Positions 11,371 to 20,329 are shown, counted from the stretch's first letter. The stretch: DNA of 49,987 nt from Sphingomonadales bacterium (GCA_006226685.1 SBGG01000079.1:1-49987); one strand, 5' to 3'. The notes: generated by a model not told the origin, from the sequence alone. Program-made: numbers and translations.

Positions 11371-11616
11371 ATGACCGACCGTCAGCAGATTTTCGACCAG
11401 GTGACCGCGCAAATCGCGCCGTTCAACAAGAAGGAAGCGGCACTTTCTGATGCGACCACCTTTGCCGGCGATCTGGAATGGGACAGTCTGACGGTGATGG
11501 ATTTCGTCGCCGCGATCGAAGATGAATTCGACATCATCATCACCATGAACATGCAGGCGGAAATCGAAACGGTCGGCCAGCTCGTCGATGCCGTCGCCAA
11601 GCTGCGCGACGCCTGA
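11371..11616 (+). CDS. Acyl carrier protein of the sphingolipid pathway
   Basis: 81 residues, starting MTDRQQIFDQVTAQI. The phosphopantetheine attachment site is Ser39 in DLEWDSLTVMDFV, followed by IEDEFDIIITMNM, a typical acidic ACP helix. A longer in-frame ORF upstream has no ACP character and is ignored. It lies 48 bp before serine palmitoyltransferase on the same strand. Such dedicated ACPs supply the long acyl chain to bacterial SPT, as shown for Caulobacter AcpR. It is distinct from the housekeeping AcpP expected in the fab cluster. Confidence 0.92.
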   Translation: MTDRQQIFDQVTAQIAPFNKKEAALSDATTFAGDLEWDSLTVMDFVAAIEDEFDIIITMNMQAEIETVGQLVDAVAKLRDA

Positions 11617-11664
11617 CCCCTTTCCACCCCGCTCTTGCCGCATCAGGACCAGAGGACCATAAAA

Positions 11665-12870
11665 ATGGCCGATCTTTTCACCAAATTCGATCCGCTCATC
11701 GCCGAGCGCGAAGCCTTGCTCGCCACCGGCGTGCGCGATCCCTTCGCGATCGTGATGGACAAGGTGCTGTCGCCCACCCGCGCGATCATCAAGGGCAAGG
11801 AAACGATCCTGCTCGGCACCTATAATTATATGGGCATGACCTTCGACCCGGACGTGATTCAGGCGGGCAAGGATGCGCTCGACAATTTCGGTGCGGGCAC
11901 GACCGGCAGCCGCGTCCTCAACGGCACCTATCAGGGCCATAAGGAGGTCGAGGAGGCGCTGAAGGAATTTTACGGCACCGATCATGCGATGGTCTTTTCG
12001 ACCGGCTATCAGGCCAATCTCGGCATGATTTCGACGCTGGCGGGCAAGGGCGACTATGTCGTGCTCGATGCCGACAGCCACGCCTCCATCTATGACGGCT
12101 GCTTCCTCGGCGACGCGGAAATCGTCCGCTTCCGCCACAACAGCGTCGAGGATCTCGACAAGCGCCTCGGCCGTCTGCCCGCCGACGCGCTGAAGCTGGT
12201 GGTGCTGGAAGGTGTCTATTCGATGCTGGGCGATGTCGCGCCGCTGCCTGAGATGGTCGCCGCCATCCGCAAGCATGAAAATTGCATGATCCTGGTCGAC
12301 GAGGCCCATGGCATGGGCTTTTTCGGCCCCAATGGCCGCGGCGTCTATGAGGAGCAGGGTGTCGAGAAGGACATCGACTTCGTTGTCGGCACCTTTTCCA
12401 AATCGGTCGGCACGGTCGGCGGCTTTTGCGTCTCCAACCACCCCAAGTTCGAGGTGCTCCGCCTCGTCTGCCGCCCCTATGTGTTCACCGCCTCGCTGCC
12501 GCCCAGCGTGGTCGCCACCGCCGCGACGTCGATCCGCAAGCTGATGCATGCCGCCGACAAGCGCGCGCATCTGTGGAAAAACAGCAAGCGGCTGCACAAG
12601 GGGCTGGTCGATCTCGGCTTCACTCTGGGCACGAAGAGCCCGCAATCGGCGATCATCGCGGTGATCCTGACCGACCAAGCGCAGGCTGTCGCCATGTGGC
12701 AGGCGCTGCTGGAGGAAGGGCTATACGTCAACATGGCCCGTCCGCCCGCAACCCCGGCGGGCACCTTCCTGCTGCGCTGCTCGCTGTGCGCCGAACATAG
12801 CGACGAGCAGGTCGACCAGATCCTCGCCATGTTCGAGGCGGCGGGCAAGGCGACCGGCGCAATCGCCTGA
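11665..12870 (+). CDS. spt: Serine palmitoyltransferase
   Basis: 401 residues, a soluble alpha-oxoamine synthase (PLP fold type I). It condenses serine with a palmitoyl donor to give 3-ketosphinganine, the committed step of sphingolipid synthesis. TGSRVLNGTYQGH, HASIYDGC, VDEAHGMGFFG and the PLP-lysine motif TFSKSVGTVGGF (Lys246) are all intact. The ATG at 11665 has AGAGGA upstream; a TTG at 11635 in frame is less likely. Length and motifs agree with the Sphingomonas enzyme; related KBL and BioF enzymes are possible but the dedicated ACP next door favours SPT. Confidence 0.95.
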   Translation: MADLFTKFDPLIAEREALLATGVRDPFAIVMDKVLSPTRAIIKGKETILLGTYNYMGMTFDPDVIQAGKDALDNFGAGTTGSRVLNGTYQGHKEVEEALKEFYGTDHAMVFSTGYQANLGMISTLAGKGDYVVLDADSHASIYDGCFLGDAEIVRFRHNSVEDLDKRLGRLPADALKLVVLEGVYSMLGDVAPLPEMVAAIRKHENCMILVDEAHGMGFFGPNGRGVYEEQGVEKDIDFVVGTFSKSVGTVGGFCVSNHPKFEVLRLVCRPYVFTASLPPSVVATAATSIRKLMHAADKRAHLWKNSKRLHKGLVDLGFTLGTKSPQSAIIAVILTDQAQAVAMWQALLEEGLYVNMARPPATPAGTFLLRCSLCAEHSDEQVDQILAMFEAAGKATGAIA

Positions 12871-12928
12871 TCCTTCCGATTATCGTCACGCAAGGCCCCG
12901 TGCCGCGCGCAAGCTTTTCAGCTTCCGT

Positions 12929-12963
12929 GGACCGGGCCCTTGCTGTAGGGCCGCCCCCGGTCC
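12929..12963 (+). terminator. GC-rich hairpin downstream of spt, possible terminator
   Basis: GGACCGGG pairs with CCCGGTCC, with an inner CCCT/AGGG stem, about 60 bp after the spt stop. There is no T-run, so it may be Rho-dependent or only a transcript-end stabiliser. Confidence 0.4.
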
Positions 12964-13003
12964 CGATCGAACCGGCCTCGATGGTCCGCATTGTCGACCA
13001 GTC

Positions 13004-13047
13004 GCATTTTCCGGGTCGTCGAATATTTCCATCCGACCCGAAAATGC
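13004..13047. repeat. Intergenic palindromic element (GCATTTTC...GAAAATGC type)
   Basis: GCATTTTCCGGGTCG pairs with CGACCCGAAAATGC (one bulged base) around a 15-nt loop, followed by TTTAGAGCAT. A related half-element, AAAATGCTCTAA, lies at 15151-15162. From memory, hairpins of this kind ending in AATGCTCTA recur between genes in sphingomonads. It sits just before the histidine kinase start. Confidence 0.5.
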
Positions 13048-13061
13048 TTTAGAGCATAAGC

Positions 13062-15116
13062 GTGAGCGAGCCGATGACCAGTCAGACGGATGACACCCCC
13101 CTGTGGAAACAGAGGGTGGACCGGGTTCTCCCTTTCGTCATCGGCATTCCCCTTCTCATCGCCACGGCCACCCTGCTCTATTTCGCCAGCATCGCGGCGC
13201 GGGAACAGCAGGCGGCCCTGCAACAGCAACAGCGCAGCTATGAGATTGTCGGCCTCGCCCGCAGGCTCGATGCCTCGATCGCCAAGGCCGAATCCTCGCT
13301 CGCCCGCTATGTGATCAGCATGGACAAGGATATTGGCCGCCAATATCAGGATCAGTGGGCATCGGCGGGCAAGGAGCTGGCGGCGTTGCGCCGGGCGACG
13401 CGCGACGACCCGTTGCAACAGCGCCTCGTCGGCGAACTTCGCCTTGCCTATGTGGACCGCGGCAAGACTCTCTCCGACATCGCGCTGCGTACCACCTATG
13501 ATCAGAAAAACGCTTCGCTCGGAAAATTCTATCAAGCCAGCAAGGCCGAAAGCCTGATCCGGATCACCTCGCTGCTCGAACAGGTTATCAACACCGAAAA
13601 TACCCGCTTGCGCGAACGCAATCTGGATGTGGAGCGAACCGGCTATACCATCCAGCAATGGGGCACGACCTATCGCCTCGTGGGCCTGGCCCTGCTCGTC
13701 GTGCTTCTGGTACTGGCCTGGGTCGCGCGCTCCACCATGCGGGAAAGGCGGCAGGAGCAGCGCCTGATCGACGACGAATATCAGCGCGCGCTGAAGCTGG
13801 AGGCGGCAGTGGCGGAACGCACCGCCGAACTGAAAATCGCCTATGAGAAACTGCAGCGGGAATCGGCCGACCGGGAAAAGGTGGAACAAAGCCTGAGGCA
13901 GATGCAAAAAATGGAGGCCGTGGGCCAGCTTACCGGCGGCATCGCCCATGATTTCAACAATATGCTGGCCATCATCGTCGGCGGCCTGGAACTGGCCCGG
14001 CGTCGCCTCGAGGGGCAGGACGACGCCCTTCGCCATATCGACAATGCGATGGAGGGCGCCAACCGGGCTTCGGCGCTGACCCGGCGCCTGCTCGCTTTTT
14101 CCCGCGCCGAACCCCATCTGCCCGCCCTGCTGAAACCCGATGCCGTCATTCGGGACATGAAGGAACTGCTCGATCGTTCGATCGGCGATCAGATCCGCGT
14201 CCGGCTCGATCTGGAGGCGGGCGACTGGATCATCCATGCGGATCGGCACCAGCTCGAAAATGCACTGCTCAACCTTGCGGTCAATGCGCGGGATGCGATG
14301 GACGGGCGCGGCACATTGACCCTGCACACGCGACAGGCCCGGCTGCGCGCGCGCGAGGTGGAGGATTGCACAGCGGGCGAATATCTCTGCCTGTCGGTGA
14401 TTGACACCGGCTGCGGCATGGCGCCGGACGTGCTCGAACGGGTGTTCGAGCCCTTTTTCACCACCAAGCCGGTCGGCAAGGGCACCGGCCTCGGCCTCAG
14501 CCAGATTTTCGGTTTCGCGAGACAGGCGGGAGGGCATGTCCGCATCCTGTCCGAACCCGGCAAAGGCACCGAGGTACAACTCTACCTACCGCGCCATATC
14601 GCCCACGGCATCGTCAATGATCAGGCGGACGGCCATGGGGAAAAAGCGGCATCGCCTCCCGCCACGCCCTCTGGGAAGCGCGCGCGCAAGGCGGTACGGA
14701 CGCAACCTTCCACAATGGAGACATCGGCAGCCCCCTCCCCCAGCCTCACCATATTGCTGGTCGAGGATGATCCGCGGGTGCTCGCCCAGACCCGCTCCGC
14801 GCTGGCCGAACTGGGCCATGAAGCCATTTGTTGCGATCATCCGCACAAGGCCGAAGCGCTTCTGCGGGACAACGGCGCCATTCAGCTGATCCTGAGCGAT
14901 GTGCTGATGCCGGATATGACGGGCCCCGAAATGATCGCCGCCCTGCCCGCCGCCTATCGGTCGATCCCGGTAATCTTCGTCACCGGCTATGCGGGCGACG
15001 TGACCGACAACAGCATGTTCGAAGGACATGGGCTGTTGCGCAAGCCCTATACACTGAAAGCGCTGAAGGCGATGCTGGATGATATATCCCGGTCCCTGCC
15101 ACGGGTCAGCGCATGA
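13062..15116 (+). CDS. Hybrid sensor histidine kinase with C-terminal receiver domain
   Basis: 684 residues from a GTG; an ATG at 13074 is an equal alternative. TM1 (about 22-42) and TM2 (about 206-222) enclose a helical CHASE3-like periplasmic sensor. A coiled-coil linker leads to the HisKA H-box GGIAHDFNNML (His296), the N-box NLAVNARDAM, the G-boxes DTGCGM and GKGTGLGLSQ, and a linker rich in Pro/Ala. A receiver domain ends the protein: VEDD acid pocket, phospho-Asp613 in SDVLMPDM, then VTGYAGD and a Lys in LLRKPYT. All catalytic residues are intact. It follows spt by 191 bp and has no partner regulator nearby. The signal is unknown. Confidence 0.92.
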   Translation: MSEPMTSQTDDTPLWKQRVDRVLPFVIGIPLLIATATLLYFASIAAREQQAALQQQQRSYEIVGLARRLDASIAKAESSLARYVISMDKDIGRQYQDQWASAGKELAALRRATRDDPLQQRLVGELRLAYVDRGKTLSDIALRTTYDQKNASLGKFYQASKAESLIRITSLLEQVINTENTRLRERNLDVERTGYTIQQWGTTYRLVGLALLVVLLVLAWVARSTMRERRQEQRLIDDEYQRALKLEAAVAERTAELKIAYEKLQRESADREKVEQSLRQMQKMEAVGQLTGGIAHDFNNMLAIIVGGLELARRRLEGQDDALRHIDNAMEGANRASALTRRLLAFSRAEPHLPALLKPDAVIRDMKELLDRSIGDQIRVRLDLEAGDWIIHADRHQLENALLNLAVNARDAMDGRGTLTLHTRQARLRAREVEDCTAGEYLCLSVIDTGCGMAPDVLERVFEPFFTTKPVGKGTGLGLSQIFGFARQAGGHVRILSEPGKGTEVQLYLPRHIAHGIVNDQADGHGEKAASPPATPSGKRARKAVRTQPSTMETSAAPSPSLTILLVEDDPRVLAQTRSALAELGHEAICCDHPHKAEALLRDNGAIQLILSDVLMPDMTGPEMIAALPAAYRSIPVIFVTGYAGDVTDNSMFEGHGLLRKPYTLKALKAMLDDISRSLPRVSA

Positions 15117-15160
15117 TGGCGGCGGCAAGCGTGCCGCTCCACATTCGACTTCAAAATGCT

Positions 15161-16069
15161 CTAACCGACCGCCTTTTTGAGCATGAGACGGGGCAGAAGG
15201 GTCAGGGCTGCCAGCAAGGGATGGCGCCGCTGCCACGGAGTGATGACGATCTGCGTGCCCGCATGGCGGTTTATCTTCCAGGCGAGATAATCGATGCCGT
15301 TCGCAAAGGTGAAGCTTGCCTTCGCCAGCCTGATAACGCTGAGCCATTTCCCGCGCCGCTGCAGCCGCCCCCAAAGCCGGTCATGCGCACGTCGCTCACG
15401 CGCACCGACGGGAGCAGCCGGATCGATCGCGCCTTGTGCCACTGCGGCGTCGAAGATCCGGCGATAACGATCCGGCGCGCTGTCGATGATCGAGACGGAA
15501 CGCCCTTTTCGCTCCGCCCTCAGCTCCGCACCGTAAGTTCTGGAAAATCCATATTCGAACAGCGCGCGCCAGTCACCGCGCCTGTCCGCCTCCACCCCCG
15601 GCAAGGCAAGCCGGAGCAGCGTCGGCGCGGCATTGGCCACCGCATTCGTCACCGTCGCCCGCGCGCGTTCATCCGCGCTCCAGACCAGACGTGCAGGCTG
15701 TGCGAAGCGGGCCCAGACCGATATATTATCGGCCTTCTCCCCGCATAGCCGAGCGAAATCCTCCTCGCTCAGCACCGCATATTTGGCGGAAAGCCCATGA
15801 TGTTCGAACGGAAAGACATTAGGAGGGATGAGCCGGTTCGCCCGCGCCAGCCAGCCCTTGCCATAAGCCGCGTCATAGTCGGACACGATCAGATAGAAAT
15901 CGAGCATCAGCCCGTCGAGCTGTGATTCGCGCAGGCAGGATCCGTAGAACAACACCGCCCGCGCCGCCTGCGGATAAAGCGCCGCGACCGCCGCGGCCAT
16001 TTCCGTTACGCGCGAATCGACCGGTTCCGCCAATTCGGCGGCGATCAATGCTGTCAGGGGAGGTGTCAC
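15161..16069 (-). CDS. Nucleotidyltransferase-fold protein paired with a lipid kinase
   Basis: 302 residues. The only clear signature is a minimal nucleotidyltransferase-like region at about 40-65, YGSCLRESQLDGLMLDFYLIV, with the G-S pair and following acidic residues. The rest is unfamiliar, with a basic, hydrophobic C-terminus (LLAALTLLPRLMLKK) that could lie on the membrane. Its start overlaps the stop of the lipid kinase gene by 4 bp (ATGA), so the pair is translationally coupled. This suggests it works on the kinase product, for example by adding or transferring a nucleotide-activated headgroup; that is inference. Confidence 0.6.
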   Translation of the reverse strand: MTPPLTALIAAELAEPVDSRVTEMAAAVAALYPQAARAVLFYGSCLRESQLDGLMLDFYLIVSDYDAAYGKGWLARANRLIPPNVFPFEHHGLSAKYAVLSEEDFARLCGEKADNISVWARFAQPARLVWSADERARATVTNAVANAAPTLLRLALPGVEADRRGDWRALFEYGFSRTYGAELRAERKGRSVSIIDSAPDRYRRIFDAAVAQGAIDPAAPVGARERRAHDRLWGRLQRRGKWLSVIRLAKASFTFANGIDYLAWKINRHAGTQIVITPWQRRHPLLAALTLLPRLMLKKAVG

Positions 16070-17037
16070 GCCGCCAGACGCAGGAACGGCACCGGCGGCG
16101 TCGATTTGAGGACGATCGGGTGCCCTTCGTCCGCCTGGAAGATTTCACCGTCGAGGATGACGCTGCTATTCTCTCCCTCGATCCGGATCATGTCGCCATG
16201 CTCAAGGTGAATGCCCTGCATTTCCCGTGAACCGAAGCGCCCGATCAGGCTCATGAACAACATGCGCAGCATCGCCGAAGCGCTGTTATCCACCGCCATC
16301 AGCTTCAGACGTCCGCCCGCCCCGCCACCGCTGGGCCGCGCGCCCAGCAACAGCTTTTCGAGCGTGGTCACGATCAGCACAGAGAAGCGCCCCGCCAGTT
16401 CCCCATCCCGAATCAGCGAGATCGAGACCGGACGGGCCGCAGGCGGCATATATTTACCGCGAATCCCGAAGACCACGGAGGCCAGCACGGCAATCGCCGT
16501 CAGCAGATGCGAAATGCCGTTCGACAGGCCCAGCGGATAGATGCGGTTACGGCAATAGAGGATCGAATCGGCCAGCCCCGCGCCGCCGAGGAACATGCCA
16601 AGCACCGGACGGCTGCTCGTCTGCCCATCGGACAGCGCGATCAGTTCGCGCGCGACGACATGGCTTTCCACCCCGTTCTTCGCGATCTCGACGATCTTCT
16701 CCAGCGCCTTGATCGGATCGCCGCGAATGCCGAGGTCGAGGGCGATCAGATTGGTCTTGCCGTTGGGCAGCACCGCGACCGGGGGCACCTTCCCTTCAAA
16801 ATGATTGCCCTGATATAGTTCGGTCAGCGCGGTCTGCACCGTGCCGTCGCCACCGTTGATGACGATGACCGTCGGCTTCACATGCGCGATCATCTGCATC
16901 GCGCGACCGATCTGCTCTACGCTTTCCACTTCATAGTGGAAAATGTCGGGATTGCTGGCGCAATAGCTGCGGACACGCGGCAGCAACTGGCGGTTGCCCG
17001 TCGATTTGGGGTTGGACAATAAAGCTACACAAACCAT
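16066..17037 (-). CDS. Diacylglycerol/sphingosine-kinase family lipid kinase
   Basis: 323 residues. The N-terminal VALLSNPKSTGN and the nucleotide loop VINGGDGTVQTAL at about 60-72 define the DAGK catalytic fold, with LPNGKTNLIALDLG after it. The C-terminal domain ends with DGEIFQADEGHPIVL, the usual lipid-binding sandwich. The substrate could be diacylglycerol or ceramide. In Caulobacter a lipid kinase in the sphingolipid cluster (CpgB) phosphorylates ceramide, and the position here, 3.2 kb from spt, makes that a reasonable guess. It is first in an operon with the overlapping nucleotidyltransferase-like gene. Confidence 0.85.
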   Translation of the reverse strand: MVCVALLSNPKSTGNRQLLPRVRSYCASNPDIFHYEVESVEQIGRAMQMIAHVKPTVIVINGGDGTVQTALTELYQGNHFEGKVPPVAVLPNGKTNLIALDLGIRGDPIKALEKIVEIAKNGVESHVVARELIALSDGQTSSRPVLGMFLGGAGLADSILYCRNRIYPLGLSNGISHLLTAIAVLASVVFGIRGKYMPPAARPVSISLIRDGELAGRFSVLIVTTLEKLLLGARPSGGGAGGRLKLMAVDNSASAMLRMLFMSLIGRFGSREMQGIHLEHGDMIRIEGENSSVILDGEIFQADEGHPIVLKSTPPVPFLRLAA

Positions 17038-17063
17038 GCAGACCGGCGTTCAGCCCCTCCCCA

Positions 17064-17567
17064 TCACATATATTGCAGCCGAATGGCGATGCTGATCGGA
17101 TGACGGCCGACATTGATCGCGACCTTGTCAACCGGCGGCTTGCCGAGATTGAAGAGATTGGCCTTGGGATTGTTGGAAAACCCACCGCCATCTCTCCAGA
17201 TGTCGGTCTTTCCGTTGCCGTTGATATCATGCCGCACGGCAATGCCGTAGCTTCCCGCCGAGGGGACTGGCACGCAGACGCGCATCACCCCGTTTACCGG
17301 CTTCGCGTCCAGCTCGATCCGACTCAGCCACCGTCCTTTTTCAAGCCATTCGGCCTTGTTCGCGCGGTAGGATTGCACCCGAATCGTGCCGCCACTGGTC
17401 TTGAAACCGCGCAGCTCGATCAGAACCGCCGGACCGGAAGTGGAATAGCACTGGCCCATATCGTTGGAAATGACCTGCCCTGCATAAGCGAGCGACGGCG
17501 TGCTGACAGTGCACAACGCACCGCAGGCAATCGCCGGTAGCAGGCCCTTGCGGGTAATTTTCAACAT
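17064..17567 (-). CDS. DUF2141 family secreted protein
   Basis: 167 residues from the ATG at 17565-17567, chosen because it starts a Sec signal peptide (basic start, hydrophobic core, cleavage near AYAGQ). A longer in-frame start at 17675 would mask it. GAGGAAAG lies upstream. The mature part has the DUF2141 pattern: a strand-rich domain, GSYGIAVRHDINGNGKTD, then GFSNNPKANLF. Family members are periplasmic or surface beta-sandwiches, often seen beside membrane-lipid or carotenoid genes; the function is unknown. It is 26 bp upstream of the lipid kinase on the same strand, so it may be the first gene of that operon. Confidence 0.82.
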   Translation of the reverse strand: MLKITRKGLLPAIACGALCTVSTPSLAYAGQVISNDMGQCYSTSGPAVLIELRGFKTSGGTIRVQSYRANKAEWLEKGRWLSRIELDAKPVNGVMRVCVPVPSAGSYGIAVRHDINGNGKTDIWRDGGGFSNNPKANLFNLGKPPVDKVAINVGRHPISIAIRLQYM

Positions 17568-17695
17568 GACCAATTCTTTCCTCGCAGCTATAGCCCGCCG
17601 GACATCATGGCGCGCCGAACGGGTTGCCCCTGTTCGCCCCAAGCTTGATATGCTCCGGCTTTGCGGCCAAAACATGGTGACGGGACGACGATAAG

Positions 17696-18907
17696 TTGAA
17701 ACTGCTGAACGCTACCGACCGCTATATCGCCCGGCTGATCGCCGTGCCGCTCACCAGCACACTGGTGATCGCCGCGATGCTGCTGGTCCTCGACAAGATG
17801 CTGCGCCTGTTCGATTTCGTCGCGGCGCAGGGCGGCCCGGTCAGCGTCGTATGGCGCATGCTGGCCAATATGCTGCCCGAATATCTCTCGCTGGGCATTC
17901 CGATCGGCCTGATGATGGGCATATTGCTGGCCTTCCGCCGTCTCGCCCTGTCCTCGGAACTGGACGTGCTGCGCGGCGTGGGCATTACGCCGGCCCGGCT
18001 GATGAAAGTGCCCTATCTTTATGCGATAGCCTTCGCTCTCATCAATTTCGCGATCGTCGGTTTCATCCAACCCTATGCCCGCTACGCTTATGAGGGGCTG
18101 CAATATGAATTGCGCTCCGGCGCGCTGGGGGCATCGATCAAGGTCGGCGAATTCACCAATCTGGGCAAGGGCATGACCCTGCGCATCGAGGAAAGCCGTG
18201 ACAAGGGCCGCGACCTCCACGGCATATTCGTGCGGGTGGACCAGAAAAACGGCCAGTCGCTCGCCGTCACCGCCGCGCGCGGCCGCTTTCTCGCTACCGA
18301 CGATCCCGACACCATCATCCTGCGCCTGACCGACGGCGTGCTGGTGCAGCGATCGGCAAAATTGTCCAGCCCCCGGATATTGAGCTTCTCCGGCCATGAC
18401 CTGCCGATCGACCTCCCGAAAATCGAGACTTTCCGCAGGCGCGGTGACGCCGACCGAGAACTGACCCTGCCTGAGCTGGTACGCGTCGGATCCGCACCGC
18501 GCACCGACGCAATGACTCGATATGAGGTGCGCGCCAATTTCCACTTCCGCATGGTCGAGGTGGCGATGATGATGCTGCTGCCGCTCGCCGCCCTCGCCTT
18601 CGCGGTTCCGCCGAAACGATCGACCTCGGCGCTGGGCGTATTCCTCTCCATCGTGTTCATCGTTACCTATCACAAGATCAACCAATATGCCGAAGCCATG
18701 GGGGCCGCCGGACGGGTTGATCCCGCGCTTGCGCTATGGGGACCATTTCTGGTCTTCTCGGCGTTGATCCTATGGATGTACCATGTCGTTGCGTACCGCC
18801 CGGGAGGACAGCCGATCGGAGCGCTGGAGGCTCTCTTTTCCAAGAGCACGCGCGGGCTGATCCGGCTGTTGCGCTTTTCCCGCCGCAAGTTCGGCCATGC
18901 CGCCTGA
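17696..18907 (+). CDS. lptF: LPS export-type permease LptF
   Basis: 403 residues, YjgP/YjgQ family. Three N-terminal membrane segments, a periplasmic beta-jellyroll (about 125-265) and three C-terminal segments ending in FVYHKINQYAEA-like sequence match LptF. The start is a TTG at 17696; the ATG upstream is out of frame. It would sit in the inner membrane with LptG and the LptB ATPase, extracting a lipid for transport to the outer membrane. It is followed by lptG after 23 bp. Sphingomonads are known to replace LPS with glycosphingolipid, so the cargo here may be the latter. Confidence 0.9.
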   Translation: MKLLNATDRYIARLIAVPLTSTLVIAAMLLVLDKMLRLFDFVAAQGGPVSVVWRMLANMLPEYLSLGIPIGLMMGILLAFRRLALSSELDVLRGVGITPARLMKVPYLYAIAFALINFAIVGFIQPYARYAYEGLQYELRSGALGASIKVGEFTNLGKGMTLRIEESRDKGRDLHGIFVRVDQKNGQSLAVTAARGRFLATDDPDTIILRLTDGVLVQRSAKLSSPRILSFSGHDLPIDLPKIETFRRRGDADRELTLPELVRVGSAPRTDAMTRYEVRANFHFRMVEVAMMMLLPLAALAFAVPPKRSTSALGVFLSIVFIVTYHKINQYAEAMGAAGRVDPALALWGPFLVFSALILWMYHVVAYRPGGQPIGALEALFSKSTRGLIRLLRFSRRKFGHAA

Positions 18908-18930
18908 ACGATAAAGCAAGGCCCTGATCG

Positions 18931-20031
18931 ATGCAGCTACAGTTTTTTCCGTCCCATCGCATGGCCTGGTACATGGCGCGCACCTTCCTGGTGCGCAGCT
19001 TCGCCGTGCTGGCAATGCTGACCGTGGTGTTGATGACGCTCGATCTGCTGGGAGAGAGCGGCTATGTCCTCGCTCACCCCGGCAACGGCGAAGCGGAATT
19101 ATGGCGTTATGCCGGGCTGCGCGTGCCGCAGATCATCGCCACATTTCTGCCCTTTTCGGTGCTGCTCGGTACGCTCATCACGCTGGCGACGATGAATCAG
19201 CACAGCGAAATCATCTCGATGAAGGCTGCGGGCCTGTCCGCTCACCAGATATTGGCGCCGCTCATGCTCGCCGCCGCCGGGATCGCCGTCATCAGCTTCT
19301 CCTTCAACGAAAGGATCGTCACCCGCGCCAGCGCCACACTCGATGCCTGGGAGGCGGTCGATTATGGCGAGATTCCGCATGACAGCGGCGTGAAGACCAA
19401 TGTCTGGGTGCGAGAGGGCAATAATCTCATCACTGCGGCCATCATCGCCGGTCATGGAAATGGCGTGGTGCTGCGCCGCGTCGAAATTTTCAACCGCGTC
19501 AACAATCAGCTCGTCAATATCGTCCGCGCCGCCAGAGGTCATTATGATCCGCAGGCGAAGAACTGGATATTGGAGGAGGCCCAGCTGTTCGACGTCAACC
19601 GCGGCACATCGCGCGATCTGGGCACCATCCACGCCGGCGACGGCATCAGGCCCGACCAGTTCACGCTGGCCAAGGTCGACCCTGACGGGCTGACCTTCGT
19701 CACACTGCGCGAAGCGATAGGAGATCTCCGCGATGCCGGCCGGCCGACCGCTTCGCTGGAGGCCAGCCTGTGGCACAAGATATCGAAGCCGCTCTCCTCG
19801 CTTCTGATGCCGCTCCTTGGATCAGTCGCCGCTTTTGGCCTTGCCCGGTCGGGCCAGCTTTTCATTCGCGCCGTGATCGGCATGGCGCTCGGCTTCACCT
19901 ATTTCGTTGCCGATAATTTCGCCCTCGCCATGGGTAATCTGGGCGCCTATCCGCCCTTTCTCGCCGCCTGGGCACCATTTCTGCTCTTCTTTCTGCTGGG
20001 CGAGGCCGTATTGATCCGTACCGAGGAATAA
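18931..20031 (+). CDS. lptG: LPS export-type permease LptG
   Basis: 366 residues. It has the same six-span plus jellyroll plan as LptF. MKAAGLSAHQILAPL lies in the coupling helix that meets LptB, and the late GLARSGQLFIRAVIG segment is typical of LptG. It forms an operon with lptF. The partners lptA, lptB, lptC and lptD are not in the window. Confidence 0.9.
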   Translation: MQLQFFPSHRMAWYMARTFLVRSFAVLAMLTVVLMTLDLLGESGYVLAHPGNGEAELWRYAGLRVPQIIATFLPFSVLLGTLITLATMNQHSEIISMKAAGLSAHQILAPLMLAAAGIAVISFSFNERIVTRASATLDAWEAVDYGEIPHDSGVKTNVWVREGNNLITAAIIAGHGNGVVLRRVEIFNRVNNQLVNIVRAARGHYDPQAKNWILEEAQLFDVNRGTSRDLGTIHAGDGIRPDQFTLAKVDPDGLTFVTLREAIGDLRDAGRPTASLEASLWHKISKPLSSLLMPLLGSVAAFGLARSGQLFIRAVIGMALGFTYFVADNFALAMGNLGAYPPFLAAWAPFLLFFLLGEAVLIRTEE

Positions 20032-20329
20032 TCTCCTCCGACGACGTCATAGTCAGGCTCACAGCCCCCAATGGCGCACAGAATCAATCGATAGCTTCGG
20101 CAAAGAGAGCCATGTAGCGCGCGCGCCTGTACCTCTATGCAATCAAAGGTGGAACCAAGCCGAACGAGACACCCCATCCGTCCCAAAATGATACATAGGC
20201 AGAAATCTTCCTTCGGATGTTACATATCTATTGGTATATAAAAAGTTTATGTTAACCTTGTAAAAAGATATCACACAGGTCGCAGCCCGCTTTTTTACAC
20301 GACACACCTTTCTTCCATGGGGGAAACCG
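20032..20329. other. AT-richer intergenic region upstream of the PEP-CTERM gene
   Basis: 298 bp with no ORF of coding character. The part at about 20205-20275 is much richer in A/T than its surroundings (TTGGTATATAAAAAG and GTAAAAAGATATC), as expected for a promoter. I could not find a convincing sigma-54 or EcfG site here. Confidence 0.45.

Noticed and set aside
11161..12678. Long minus-strand open frame antisense to acp and spt, continuous with the PycTM-like gene
   Set aside because: It follows the high-GC shadow of spt, has no family features, and the ribosome binding site and conserved domain place the real start at 11160.
12918..14579. 553-codon open frame antisense to the hybrid histidine kinase
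   Set aside because: It mirrors the kinase codons, has His/Gly/Asp-rich composition typical of shadows and no recognisable domain.
20032..20329. Sigma-54 site upstream of the PEP-CTERM gene
   Set aside because: I looked for a TGGC-N7-TGC pattern, as used by some PEP-CTERM regulons, and found none.
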